A DNA stretch of 64,000 nt from Cryptomeria japonica (Eukaryota; Streptophyta; Pinopsida; Cupressales; Cupressaceae): contig NC_081410.1 in the NCBI RefSeq assembly GCF_030272615.1, positions 507,245,942 through 507,309,941 on the forward strand. The letters run 5' to 3'. The first letter of the stretch is position 1. Every line of letters starts with the position of its first letter. The position numbers and the translations under genes are program-made. Shown piece after piece: positions 11,647-23,771 of the stretch. The notes under the pieces are model-generated. The model was not told the DNA's origin, did no database searches, and saw only the letters and a program-made list of their open reading frames with translations.

Positions 11647-11996
11647 ATTAATGGAAACCCTAGATGTAAAAAACATTCAAGTGCCAAGGAATGCCAAATA
11701 AGTCTCCCCCAATGGAAGACAACCAACAATCTCCCACACAATGTTATAGGAATGAAGTTCTAAAATAAAGACCAAACTCCCCCTGTGAATGATATCTTTG
11801 TAAGGCTTTGTTTTTCACATATATCTCTCCCCTTTTGACATCAATGCTAAATATCTAACAAAAATATCAAAGAAAAAACATAACCCACTGAATCACAAGG
11901 CTAACTACTCCCCCTGAGTAGTGGCATCCCCACATCAATTCTAGAATGAATAATATCTCTGATAAAGCATATCAAATTGATGGCAAATAACATCAA

Positions 11997-13440
11997 TTAT
12001 TTCTTCACCAGAGGGGCAGAAACCCCTAATGTGTCTCTGAGGTATTCAAATGATTCTTTAGGCAAAGGTTTAGTGAAAATATCTCCAATCTGTTCTTTAG
12101 TATTCACATAAACCAGTCTAACTTCATTTTCTTCCACCTTATCCTTCAAAAAGTTATGCTTGGTAGATATATGCTTTGTCTTAGAGTGAGATAACATATT
12201 CTTTGATATGTCAATAGAAACAGAGTTATCACAATGAATAACTACCAGTCCAGTGCAATGCACTTTAATATCCTTCAACATTTGCTTCATCCATAAGACC
12301 TTTGTATAGTTAGTAGCAATAACAACATACTCAACTTCAGTAGTAGATATAGAAGTACATGATTGTTTCTTGTTGATCCATGAAACCAACTTCTTTCAAA
12401 GAAAGAAAGCTCCACCATAAGTACTTTTTCGGTCATCAACATCACCAGACCAATCTGCATATGTATATGAACATAAAGTGAAGTCATCATCCTTAGGGTA
12501 CCACAAACCATATTCAGATGTACCTTGTAAGTATCTAAAAATTCTTTTCACTGCACTCTCATGATTTTCTCTATGATCACTTTGAAATCTAGATACAATA
12601 CAAACAACATTCATTATGTCAGGCCTAGTCTGAGTCAAATATAATAGACCTCCAATCATAGATTTATATCTTGTAGGATTTACCGGTGCAGAAACATCTT
12701 TCCTTGTCAATTTATAACTTGTAACCATAGGAGTACTTACCAATTAAGAATCTGCCATACCAAACTTCTACAACAATTCCCTAGCATACTTAGTTTGATA
12801 GATGAAAATACCTTTATTAGTTTGAATAATCTGCAAACCTAAGAAAAATTTCATTTCCCCAATCATAGACATTTCAAATTCTTTCTCCATATTCTTATAA
12901 AATTCCATGCACAACTTATACCTCTAAAAATGATGTCATCAACAAATACTTCAATAATTAGTATATCATCATCAGTGATATAGATTACTATCAACATTAT
13001 CTTTAGTGAATCCAAGCTTCAAAAGATATTTATCTAACCTTGCATACCAAGCTCTAGGTGCCTGTTTCAATCCATATAAAGCTTTCCTTAACCTCCAAAC
13101 CATGTTTTTATCATCTGAAAGTGAAAAACCATCAGGTTGCTCAATATAAACTTCCTCATCAAGATCCCCATTCAAAAATGCACACTTGACATCCATCTGA
13201 TAAACCTTGTAGTTTTTATGTGTAGCAAAGGCAAGAAATAATCTTATAGCTTCAATCCTAGCTAGAAGTGCAAAAGTTTCACCATAATCAATTCCTTCCT
13301 TCTGAGAATATCTGTTACAAACCAATCTAGCTTTATTCTTTACAACTTGTCCATCTTCATTCAATTTATTCTTAAAAACCCATTTAGTTCCAATAACATT
13401 CTTATTTTTAGGCTAGGGAACTAAAGTCCATGCGTGATTC
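11997..13440 (-). pseudogene. Reverse transcriptase and RNase H of Copia element B (decayed)
   Basis: This is the RNA-dependent DNA polymerase and RNase H part of the polyprotein. RT blocks on the minus strand are NKARLVC (about 13330), [12 protein letters not shown] (about 13165-13205), [12 protein letters not shown] (about 13050-13085) and the catalytic FVDDI (about 12929-12946). RNase H blocks are YADWSGDVDDRKST (about 12430-12470), SISTTEVEYV (about 12320-12350) and HCDNSVSIDISKN (about 12190-12230). The end, KTKHISTKHNFL then IFTKPLPKE, closes at 11997. Order and motifs are those of plant Copia pol. At least one frameshift (near 12400) and several stops (for example between 12744 and 12972) mean no functional enzyme can be made. 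Confidence 0.93.
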
Positions 13441-14910
13441 TTCTCAATTTGATCTAATTCTTCTTCCATAGCTTTCATCCAACATTCATCTTTACATGCT
13501 TCAATTACTGATACGGGTTTAACTTGAGAAATTAAACATACCTCATTAGTTGCCAATCTCCTTCTTATCATCACTCCATGTTCTTATCCCCAATGATCTG
13601 ATATTCTGAATGATTGAACCTCACATACCGAGGAGTCTTTTGACTCTCTATTCCTCTTCCCGATTCTTCAGTTACTGTTGAATTTTATGATACTACTGGA
13701 GTAACTGGCTCAACATTTTGTTCCGTTAAAGGTGCTATCGGTTCAGATATAATCATTTCCACTGCCGGTTCTTGCTCATAAACTCTGATTTTACTTTTAT
13801 TTAACTCATCCACCTTGACATTTGCACGCTCCACAATTCTCTGCAATCTCTTGTTATAGCATCTATATGCCTTTCTTTCATTAGAACAACCAAGAAAAAT
13901 TCCTTCATCACATTGAGGATCAAATTTTCCAATGATATCATCTTTCATAATATAACATTTACTACCAAAAGTTCTGAAATACTTAATTGTAGGTGTATTG
14001 CCAAACCATAATTCATAAGGTGTCTTACTAGTTTCTCCTTTGATATGTACTCTGTTGAATGTATAAACCACTATGCTCACTACTTCTCTCCAGTAGATAT
14101 GAGGTAGACTAGCTTCCATCATCATTGTTCTAGGAGCATCCAAGATAGCTATGTTATTCCTTTCCAAAACTCCATTTTGCTGAGGTGTCCGAGGAGCAGA
14201 AAATTGTCTCCTTATACCATGCTTCTCACAAAAGTTAGTAAACTCACCGGATGTGAATTATTTATCATGATTTGACCTTAAACATTTAATCTTAAACCTT
14301 GTCTCTATCTCAACTTTAGCCTTAATGATTTTAAAGTTTTCAAAATCCTTAGATTTCTCCCTTAGAAAAGTAACCCACATCATTCTATAATAATCATCGA
14401 TGATTAGCATAAAATATGTATCACCTTGAAAGCTTTTAACTCTAGCAGGGCCACACAAATTAGTATGAATAGGATCAAGAACATCATTATATTTATCTTG
14501 TATACTCTTAAAGAGGATCTGACATGTTTACCCATTTGACATTCTTTACATACCAGATTATAGGGCTTCAAAATTTTAGGTATATCTCTAACTACCTTAA
14601 TTGAACTGATCTTTTCAATGCAATCAAAATTTACATGACATAGCCTTTTATACCATAGCCAACTCTCATCAATTTGTGCAATCGAACATGTCTTCTCACC
14701 AGAATTCAAATGCAATATATTACCTTTTGTCTATGTACCGGTTGCAATCTCCAAACAAGATCTATTAATGATTTTGGATTTTCCATCCTTGAACTGTAAT
14801 TGAAATCCCTTATCCACCAATTGTCCTACACTCAGAAGATTATGCCTTAAACCTTCAACATAATAAACATTATTAGTATTGTGCTTACCATCCAATGACA
14901 TAGTTCCTTT
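13441..14910 (-). pseudogene. Integrase region of Copia element B (decayed)
   Basis: From the 5' side on the minus strand, the pre-integrase segment (YYVEGLRHNLLSVGQL, about 14810-14880) is followed by the zinc-binding HHCC-like part (LWYKRLCHVNF, then CKECQMGKH, about 14525-14670). The catalytic core follows, with LIIDDYYRMMWV (about 14350-14400). The second acidic motif reads LRSNHDK and looks mutated. The third lies by MERNNIAILDAPRTMM (from 14167). The C-terminal part has YELWFGNTPTIKYFRTFGSKC (about 13960-14030). Integrase inserts the cDNA and makes the 5-bp duplications seen here. It is broken by stops and frameshifts. The upstream end is cut by element C at 14911. Confidence 0.92.
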
Positions 14911-15993
14911 TGTAGACACCTAAAATTAATATTTAATTAATTTAAGCCTATCAAAATAATTAATTGAATTAATTGTGTTATCCTTAATCCTCTCAGAATA
15001 AATTAAATCTAATTTAATTAATTCTATCACTATTTTCCAATAAGTAATTTATCAAATAAATTAATTATTCCCCTATTCTTCTAAAGTCCCCTCCAATAAT
15101 TATTTCCTCTAAACCCACTTAGTTAATCAATTCTAATTAATTAACCTAGTCATGTGATTCCTACAAATCATTTTTTCTAATCCCACTCAACCTAATTAAT
15201 CCTTCTATAATCTCTCATAATATTACTTATCATTATCCCTCAATTTGTAATTCCTACTCATGTCACACCAACATCGAGCATCTCAAAGAAATTCAAATTT
15301 ATTTTAATCCCTCAATGCATCCTTATTTTGGAATTTTTAATTCCTCATGTTTGAAATTCAAATTTCTCCCCCCTTTTCCAAAGGAATTTTATATTCCTAT
15401 TTATTTTCCCAAGGCACCCTTGATCCATGCCTTCTATCTCAAATCAATCCCAACCCTTCATGATCAAATCAATCTTGGCCCTCCATTGGCCTCCTCCAAT
15501 CTATAAATTGGAGTATATTCTACTCACAAATCATCCACTTCTCATGCATTGTCATGCTGCCTATTTCTCCTTGATCCACTTCTTCTATAGCATTCTCATG
15601 TTGCTCACTTTCCATTCTATTCTCTTCTATCTTATCCTTATCATGTCCTCATGATTCCTCAATCCAAATCTATTCAAAATCCTTCATAATCCCAAACTCT
15701 AATCGATCTCCTAATCCAAACCTATCTTGTTGAGCACAAGGAGAGCAATCCACATTCACTCCATCTCTCTCTCCAAGTCTCCATTAGTCAAACTTTGGAG
15801 CTAGCAAAGTTTGTGGAAGCGACGAGGACAAGGAAGAGTTACTTGCAATGGGAGCTTCAAGATTATATTCCATTTGTATTGTTTTGTTTTCGTGATGTTC
15901 GTGTTTAATCTTTCTTGATATCTCATTTTGAATGGTTTTGGGTTTTATTGAATATTCATATCATGCACCAACCATTTTATTGTGATTTTTACA
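14911..15993 (+). repeat. 5' LTR of element C
   Basis: Pairs with 21400-22476 along its whole length, including TTAATTAATTTAAGCCTATC, ATTCCCCTATTCTTCTAAAG and CATGCACCAACCATTTTATTGTGA. The two copies differ at roughly one base in twelve by eye. The exact right edge (TTTTTACA near 15993) is inferred because the end differs from the right copy. Confidence 0.85.
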
Positions 15994-17490
15994 TCTTTTT
16001 CGATTGTCCAAGACCTAAAAATACAAAACTACTAATCAAGTGGTTTTGTAGGTTGCCTAGGAGTTTCAAACAAAACATTGTGTTTCTTTTATTAGGCACC
16101 TATATGTAATTAGGGGTAAATGAATCATTATTTTTTTGTGTTTGTGAAAAACAGAAAAGTAGGAGAGTATGCTCTCATCTATCTAGATGATCCGAAATCT
16201 AGACCCTCCAAGATTTTCATGTTTATTGCATGTTTACCCTTAGCAGGCCTACACTCCCAAGTTTCTCTTTGATCCAGGTGAGAGGAGAACGAACCAAGTG
16301 ATTACACTGGGACTTGGGGTTCCCAACTCACTACAATAAATAGGCTATTGAGATTGAAAGACTCAATGGTTGGGGCTATTTGAGAATTCACTCTCACATT
16401 GGGTGCTTAGTAGGATCCTAGATATCTCAATTATGCTTGCATGACTACTAAGTTCTTGGTGCTTCGTTGGGCTATAGGCCTCAATTGCGCTTGCACAACT
16501 ACGAAGGGTAGCTCCCAATGGGAAACCACACTAAACACCTTGTGCATAATGGCCAAAAACCTTCTAGTCATTGGTGCACAAGGTCGGACCTTCGAAGCCG
16601 CCCATATTTTTACAACCCTTAGTAGAGACACAAAGTTTTCCATGAGGAGTTTTCATGGGAATTGATGCTTGGCTGCCCCAGAGAAGTGAGTGCCATGGAG
16701 GGGAGCTAGTGGGGTCAAGCATCTAAGTGTCTATTTTGGGTAAGCGTAGCTTGGAAACCAATTGGGATCCATTGACTGTTGTCTTTTCTCACCATAGGAT
16801 ATGTTGTGAAGGAACATGAGTGTCTTTTGAGTCTAACTTATTTTGACCATTGTGTTTTCTTTACTTGACATCTCTTGTCAAGTCCATCCCCCACAACCAA
16901 TCAATCCTCCTTCTTTCCAAATTCCATCTTGTCATCATCAAATCTTTAATCCATTTCTATATATCCAAGAAGTTCTCCAATATCCAATCCACTTTCATCC
17001 ATTCAAACAATCATTCTTCCTCAACCAATATTTTTGTCCAAATCATTCATCCGATTTTGGGTAGCCTCCCCTGTTATTCTTCCTATTATCTATAAGTTCT
17101 TCCATAATCATTCTCCCTCTAATCCAATCTAATCCAATCTAATCCAATCCAATTCAATCCAATCCATTCAATCAATCAACCAATCCAATAAAATCAAGTC
17201 CTAATCCAAGGACCATTCCAATCAAATCAAGTCCTAATCCAAGGACCAATCCAATCAAATCAAGTCCTAATCCAAGGACCATTCCAATCCAATCAAGTCC
17301 TAATCCAGGGATGAATCCAATCAAATCAATTCCAATCTAAATCAAACCAAACCCAATCCAAATCTAATCAAATCTAATCCATCATCATTCCAAGCCAAGT
17401 CCTAGTCCTCATCTTCATTTAAAATCATATTCATAATCTTTCTCCTCCAAAACATATCCATCCAATTCCAATCTAATCCTTTGCTCTCAA
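15994..17490 (+). other. Element C interior, non-coding leader with repeats
   Basis: No conserved protein is recognisable. A TCTAATCCAA / CCAATCCAAT simple repeat lies at about 17107-17170. It is followed by four tandem copies of a 33-base unit containing AAGTCCTAATCCAAGGACCA, which starts at 17196, 17229, 17262 and 17295. The leader runs up to the ATG at 17492. Confidence 0.6.
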
Positions 17491-17491
17491 C

Positions 17492-19360
17492 ATGACTACC
17501 CAAAATTTCATAGCTTGGTATGAGAAGATGCTCATAGAAGTTCACAAACCTACCTACCAAGTCAATCCCATAATATCTCATCCACCTATCATACCTTCAT
17601 CCATCCCATCTCAACACATTACACCCAATCCCAATCTATATCATATCTCTTATTCTTCCTCTACCTTAGATAAGGTAAATCCATATTATTCCCCATTCGT
17701 GTCTACATATTATCCCTCATCTGCATATATATCTTCATCTCCCCCCCCAATCTATATCTCAATCCCCATCCTTTCACAACACATTAATTACCTCTACTCC
17801 CTATCCCAATCCTCTACTCCATATTCCTCCAAGCATTAATCCTAATTCCCCAATCCTTTATCCTAATCCTCCATCCAACCCTCATCCTCCATCTAATCCT
17901 AATCCTCCAAAATCCATATTATCCATGTCCTCCAAATCCATCATCCATAATATTATCTAAGACATGCTAGCAAAGGAGACAAAATCCCCACCTTGAAGAA
18001 AAGTGGTCAAGTCTCCTCAATTCCTCCATCCACCCCAATTACCCTCACCTCAAAACAAATCCCAATCCCCACACTTCATGATACCCCCGTTTCCCCATCT
18101 ACTCACATCAAATCTTCCATATCTTCCTCCATCACACAATCCCCAGAACTCCACACATGCCAAAAACTTGTTCCAAATCATGCTAGCATAGAATATTGTC
18201 CATCTCAGGATGCATTTCCCTGCACTCCGTCTAATGATCCCATCCCCTCCACTTCCTGTCATGATCATATGATTCCTCTATCCAACCCTCTCCCTCCATC
18301 TCATGATCCAATCACCCCTCCCACTCCATCTCATGATACCCTCCCTAGTCAAGATCAAAGTATCCCTTGAACTCCATCTCATGATCCAATCACCCGTCCC
18401 ACTCCATCTCATGATACCCTCCCTACTCAAGATCAAAGTATCCCTTCATCTCCATTTCATGATCCCAATCCATCTAAAGATCCTAGTCTTCCTTCCACAT
18501 CTCATCCCCCTAAAAATGGACTCGCATCTTGTTTCCGAAATAATAAGGGTCCTCAAGCTAATGCTCAAGATGTTGGTACATCCTCTATTCCTCTTAAATC
18601 CAAATTTCCTTCATACAAATTAAAATCCCGTTATCCTTCATCATCCACATCCATTTTGGGACCCTATATTCCAAAGATAAATCCTCCATTCCTTCCATCC
18701 ATTTTGGGTTCTTACATCCCTCCATCCGCAACCCTATCACCTCAAATAATCCTAAAATAAGATCAACAAAGGCACACATCATTGAATGCCTCCCAACATG
18801 CTTCTTCCATCATCCCACCATCCATAAAATCCTTAAGTCATTCATCCTCATGCACCCATCCCATTTCTATTGGAAGCAATTTGGATGCCCAATCTAAAAA
18901 TCATAAAGCTCAAAATCCACAAAAATCAAAGGATCAACATGTCCCCTCAAAACGACATGCTCAAAAGAAATATGTGATTTGAAAGAAGGAAAAATAAAAA
19001 AGGCCACAAAGGCCCCAAAAGAAAAATTCAAGAACTATGTGGATTCCCAAAGAATAAATGCATCCCAAAGAATAATCAAAATTGGCATCAAAACTTGCTA
19101 ATCCAAAACCTCCATCTAACACTCCTCTATCTCCAAAATCCATTTTGGGTCCTTATGTCCCAAAATCCACCATCCCAACTCCTCTTTCTATTTTGGGTCC
19201 TCATTTCCCAAAATCCACACTTTATCCCCCATATAATTCAAAACACTCTCCTTCGCTACTCCACCACCCTTCAAGGTGTGTGCCAATGTTGATCTTCCAC
19301 AAATTCTTCAAAACCCCATCCATTATCTGCCATCCATTTTTTACAATCCCATTCCATTAG
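17492..19360 (+). pseudogene. Unknown Pro/Ser-rich ORF of element C, with in-frame peptide repeats
   Basis: One reading frame holds several open stretches: 17492-17839 (starts MTTQNFIAWYEKML), 17993-18370, 18782-18982 and 19082-19360, all in the same phase. In-frame stops lie at about 18368, 18758 and 18980, and a stop-rich gap at 17840-17990. A nonapeptide of the form SILGP(Y/H)xPK occurs four times in this phase, at about 18650, 18698, 19139 and 19187. A 26-codon segment (SHDPIT.PTPSHDTLP) is duplicated in tandem at about 18300-18455. Conservation of phase across the repeats argues for past translation, although the C/T-rich strand is also naturally poor in stops. I recognise no domain. A gag-like or structural role for the element is possible but unsupported. 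Confidence 0.45.
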
Positions 19361-21399
19361 TCCAATTCTTTTAAAATCCTTATCTTCCATCCCCTATCCA
19401 TTTCATTGTTATCAACATCTATAAGAAATACTAAGGGATACCATCCATGGAGCTATATGCTGGAGTCCTCCCTTCCTCCTTCATGCATTCACTATCTTCA
19501 TATCCACTCATCCTTATCCTTCTCCATCCAAACTATTGTAAAAAATCAAAATAAAAAAAATTCAAAAAATCAAGAAAAGTAAAGAAAAATTTAAAAAAAG
19601 GTAAAGAAAAAGAATTTCATCCAATGGTGAAAACCACTTCTTGTGGTGCTTCGGGTAAGTACCATGATGAAAACTTGGAAAGCAAGCATCATGTGTAATC
19701 CCCTCATCCCCTTGCACTCTACACTTGGGGGAAAGCTTCATCCATGCAATTAGCCCATCCATCTACATCGTATATAAGTCCATTCTCCTTTCTTATCTTT
19801 GATCTTGACTATCCTATCCATATCCTCCATCTCATATCCATCATTCTATAAAATTGAATCCTCCATTCCTATCTTTTGTCTGGATCATATAAAGGCAAAA
19901 TAAGGCATATGGATGCATGCTTTGGAAAACACAAGCCTTAATCCTCTACCATCCATATCTAGTACACATTATCCTTCCACCTCATACATCTTTATCCACC
20001 ATCCTTGCATCCTTAATTATACTACCTCTAGTGTGGGCCATTGCACTCCTTTGTAGCATAGTCCTGGGGTCTCCATCACCCTACCCTCCATCCTTTATTC
20101 CTACATATCTTATTCATATCCATCCAATAGATCCACCCATCTCCTATCCAAACAATAACTCCCTCCTTCCATTCATCCATCCTCTTACCAATCCTTGGTT
20201 CTCCCTTGTCATTAGTTCCAGTCAATCAAATCCTATCCACCAATCCACCCCATCCTATCTCATCTAATCATATTCTCCATCTCTTCCAATTCAATCATTA
20301 ATCCCATCATCAATCTGATCATATTCAATCACCCATCCCCCTTTTCATTCTATCTAATCATTTATCCTTCTTTCAATCCAATCCAATCCATCAAACTAAG
20401 ATTTCCCCATCTACCTCAGCTCAAACTAACTTTTTCCTAATCCAAGCACCCATCCATACTTTGCTAATCAAATCCAAGCAACAATCCTCTCATTTGCAGA
20501 TCTTGCAAACCCAACTTTTCTTTTGTCATCCATCAATCTATCCATACCCTGCCCATCAGGATGAATCCTTCCCATGTCTAGTAGTTTATCCGAATCTATC
20601 ACTTGCCCATTGGGGTGTCTCCTTCCCTAGTCCAGAAGTTTATCCAAACCCATGTCCTACTCTTGGAAAGAGATGTCAGTTGGTCATATTGATGTTGTTT
20701 GCATGCTTGATCTTTTCACTTTGTTTTCATCTTGTGTCCCAGGACTATACTTGTTCAAGACTTCCTTGATCATTGTATATCATGGTATGTCTTGGCTGGT
20801 GTATAAAGTTGCATAGTTTTCATGGCATGGTGTGTTTGAAGGTCTTCCTTATACGAATTGACAACCCTGCATTAGTGTTTATCAACACTTGCATGACTGT
20901 GTACAAGAGAATCCTATTTGTCTGAGCGTCAATCCACACCTCGGATCTTCATATCATCTTGGTTCTTATAATCAGTGGTGTAGACTATCCATGGCAATAT
21001 AAAAACTAGGTTTTCTCTCTATAATTTCTCAACAAGAAATCCAATCCATTTATCATTTCTTTGTCTCATTTCATTCACAACACTCCAACCTATCCTACTT
21101 CCCTCTTTCATTATCTTCATCCTTTCATCACTTATTCTTCTAATTCCTTTCGAGAGAACACCCATGTTCTTCAAACCTGCATGTCCTCTCAAGGGGGCAT
21201 ACAACTAATTCCTCATCATCTTTCCTCCAAATCATTCTTCCTCATCTCATGACTGGGGCATCATGCTACCGGTCCTTATCGTTTTCTTCATCTCATGACG
21301 GGTGCATCATGCTACTAGTCCTTATCCTTTTCTTCCACTATGTTTTATTCTTATTTGATATAACATCATTTCACAATGCTATATCAAAGAGGGGCAAAA
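19361..21399 (+). other. Element C interior, 3' non-coding part
   Basis: C/T-rich DNA with scattered AATCC-like words and no recognisable protein. It ends in AAAGAGGGGCAAAA (21386-21399), the likely polypurine tract next to the right LTR. Two near-repeats of CTCATGACKGGKGCATCATGCTACYRGTCCTTATC lie at about 21245-21325. Confidence 0.55.
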
Positions 21400-22476
21400 T
21401 GTAGATACCTAAAATTAATATTTAATTAATTTAAGCCTATCAACATAATTAATTGACTTAATTATGTTATCCTTATTCCTCTCAGAATCAATTAAATCTA
21501 ATTTAATTAATTCTCACTATTGTCAAATAATTAATTTATCAAATAAATAAATTATTCCCCTATTCTTCTAAAGTCCCCTCCAATAATTATTCCCTCTGAA
21601 CCCACTCAGTTAATTAATTCTAATTAATTAACCTAGTCATGTGTTTCCAACAAATCACTTTTTCTAATCCCACTCAACCTAATTAATCCTTTTAGAATCT
21701 CTCATAATCATGCTTATCATTATCCCTCAATTTTTAATTCCCACTCATGTCACATCAACATTGAGCCTCTCAAAGATATTCAAATTTCTTTGAATCCCTC
21801 AATGCATCCTTATTTTGGAATTTTTAATTCCTCATGTTTGAAATTCAAATTCCCCCCCCCTTTTCCCAAGGAATTTTATATTCCTATTTATTTTTCCAAG
21901 TCACCCTTGATCCATGCCTTCTATATCAAATCAATCTCAACCCTTCATGATCAAATCAATCTTGGCCCTCCATTGGCCTCCTCCAATCTATAAATTGGAG
22001 CCTATTCTCCTCATAAATCATCCATTTCTCGTGCATTGTCATGTTGCATATTTCTCCTTGATCCACTTCCTCTATAGCATTCTCATGCTACTCACTTTCC
22101 ATTCTATTCTCTTTTATCTTATCCTTATCATGTCCTCATGATTCTTCAATCCAAATCTATTCAAAATCCTTCATAATCCCAAACTCAAATCCATCTCCTA
22201 ATACAAACCTATCTTGTTGAGCACAAGTAGAACAATCCATATTCACTGCATCTCTCTCTCCAACTCTCCATTAGTCAAACTTTGGAGCTAGCAAATTTCA
22301 TGGAGGCAAGGATGAAAAGGAAGAGTTACTTGCAATGGGAGCTTCATGAGTATATTCCATTTATGTTTTTTTGTTTTCATGATGTTCTTGTTTAATCTTT
22401 CTTGATATCTCATTTTGAATGGTTTTGGGTTTTTTTGAATATGAATATCATGCACCAACCATTTTATTGTGAGACA
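21400..22476 (+). repeat. 3' LTR of element C
   Basis: The second LTR copy (1,077 bases) starts TGTAGATACC, ends GAGACA and is followed by the CCTTT target duplication. The dinucleotide ends TG...CA are intact. Confidence 0.88.
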
Positions 22477-22481
22477 CCTTT

Positions 22482-22771
22482 TCCCTTGATCATGCATGCT
22501 TTGTCATCTCCAAATCTAACTATACCATCATCAAATTCTTGTATAGATAGAAACTTCCCTTATCTCCAGTCATATGATGTGAACTTCCACTGTCAATTAC
22601 CCATTCATCCTTCTCTTTAGGTACATTTATTTCTAGTGTCGGAACATATTCCTTGATAGTCTGGAAGACCCATTCCTTTCCATTGTAGGAACCACTAGCA
22701 GAGTCTTCTGTCGGTTCATCATTAGAATAAGTCACACCTTCCTCATCCACTATACTTATACTTGTTCTCAT
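22482..22771 (-). pseudogene. Protease region of Copia element B
   Basis: On the minus strand the segment KDEWVIDSGSSHHMTGDKGSF carries the DSG active-site triad of a retrotransposon aspartic protease (Asp codon near 22590), followed by HHMTG as in most plant Copia elements. It continues to GDDKACMIKGKGV, where element C interrupts. It overlaps the end of the gag frame in a different phase, so at least one frameshift lies between them. Confidence 0.9.
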
Positions 22772-23713
22772 ATCTAGGGTTAGGCTTAAAAAATCTTTTA
22801 GTTCTCATTTCAAATCTTGAAATCCTTTGAGGACATCTAGATGCAAAATGACCAATTTTATTACATGCAAAACATCTAAAAGGTGCTTTTCCTTCATACT
22901 TACTTCCTACTGGTCCTTTATGCATTCTTCTAGCAAATAGGGATTCAAGATGCTCAAATTCTTCTTCTTCTCTCTTCATATCATCCAATTCCTTTGCATA
23001 TAAAGATTTCCAATCTTGCTTGCCAGTTGATGATGCAGATGCATGAAAATCAAGTTTAGTCTTCACAGCTCCAAAGGGTCCAAATTCTTCAAGCTCAAAA
23101 GTAGATAATTTCCCAGCCAAGGAATCTCTATTGACAAAAGTATTCACCATTTTTCTCAACTCATTAATTGTAGTAGCCTTCATCTTGTAAGCTGGTGGTA
23201 AAGATCTCAAAAAATTAGAAATAATTTCATCTTCACTCAGAGTTCCACCACAACATTGAATTCCCATAACAATTTCATTTAGCCTTTCCATTAATGTAGT
23301 AATCCTTTAATCTTCTTCCATCTTCATGTTTTCATATCTCACCCAGTAACCATCAAGCTTAGCAATCTTCAAAGTAGGGTCACCTTCATTAAGAGTCTCC
23401 AACTTGTCCCATATAGCCTTTGCAGATGATTTGTTAGTTAGTGCCATTATTTGCTGATTATAAAGTGCACACAAGAGTGCTTCTCTTGCTCTACAATCAT
23501 TCTCAAGCTCTTTATCTAGGTTTGTCGGAGGAAGATTTCTAGATGCCAGATTATCAGATGTAACACCATTTTGTGTATCTCCCAAATCTCCTTAACAAGA
23601 CATCTCAAATAAGTCTCCATCTGAATTTTCCATACTATGTAATTTGTTCCATCAAGCCTAGGAATATCTCTTCGAAAGATAGTTCTAGATGAAATAGAAC
23701 TCTTAGTCACCAT
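22743..23713 (-). pseudogene. gag of Copia element B (UBN2-type, one zinc knuckle)
   Basis: The start at 23713 gives MVTKSSISSRTIFRRDIPRLDGTNYIVWKIQMETYL, the N-terminal signature of plant Copia gag. It continues as REALLCALYNQQIMALTNKSSAKAIWDKLETL (23307-23585), then ILNFLRSLP-like and NELRKMVNTF segments. A CCHC knuckle (CFACNKIGHFASRC) lies at about 22830-22875. The protein would coat the RNA in virus-like particles in the cytoplasm. Frame breaks fall near 23580 and 23300. Of the Copia relics here this is one of the better preserved gags, but it is not intact. Confidence 0.9.
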
Positions 23714-23752
23714 AGGATCTTCCTCAAGTGGTTAAGATTTCTGTAGAGAGGA

Positions 23753-23770
23753 CCAGGGTTTTGATACCAA
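23753..23770 (-). promoter_or_regulatory. tRNA primer-binding site of element B
   Basis: On the minus strand TTGGTATCAAAACCCTGG abuts the inner edge of the 5' LTR, a variant of the initiator-Met site TGGTATCAGAGC. Confidence 0.85.
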
Positions 23771-23771
23771 T

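Larger units (their letters stand above)
14911..22476 (+). mobile_element. Element C: pol-less LTR retrotransposon derivative inserted in B
   Basis: The left LTR starts TGTAGACACCT at 14911 and the right LTR starts TGTAGATACCT at 21400, right after the polypurine-like AAAGAGGGGCAAAA. The element ends at 22476 in GAGACA. The 5-bp duplication CCTTT is at 14906-14910 and 22477-22481. Removing the element rejoins the B protease/pre-integrase sequence (GKGV... on one side, STKGTMSLDG on the other). Length is about 7.57 kb with ~1.08-kb LTRs. I find no RT, integrase, RNase H, protease or CCHC motif in the 5.4-kb interior, and no initiator-Met primer site after the left LTR. It fits the class of large retrotransposon derivatives, but it carries a long proline/serine-rich frame of its own. 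Confidence 0.9.

Noticed and set aside
16431-16665. Overlapping open frames on both strands in element C (about 70 codons each)
   Set aside because: Short, mutually antisense and without any recognisable motif.
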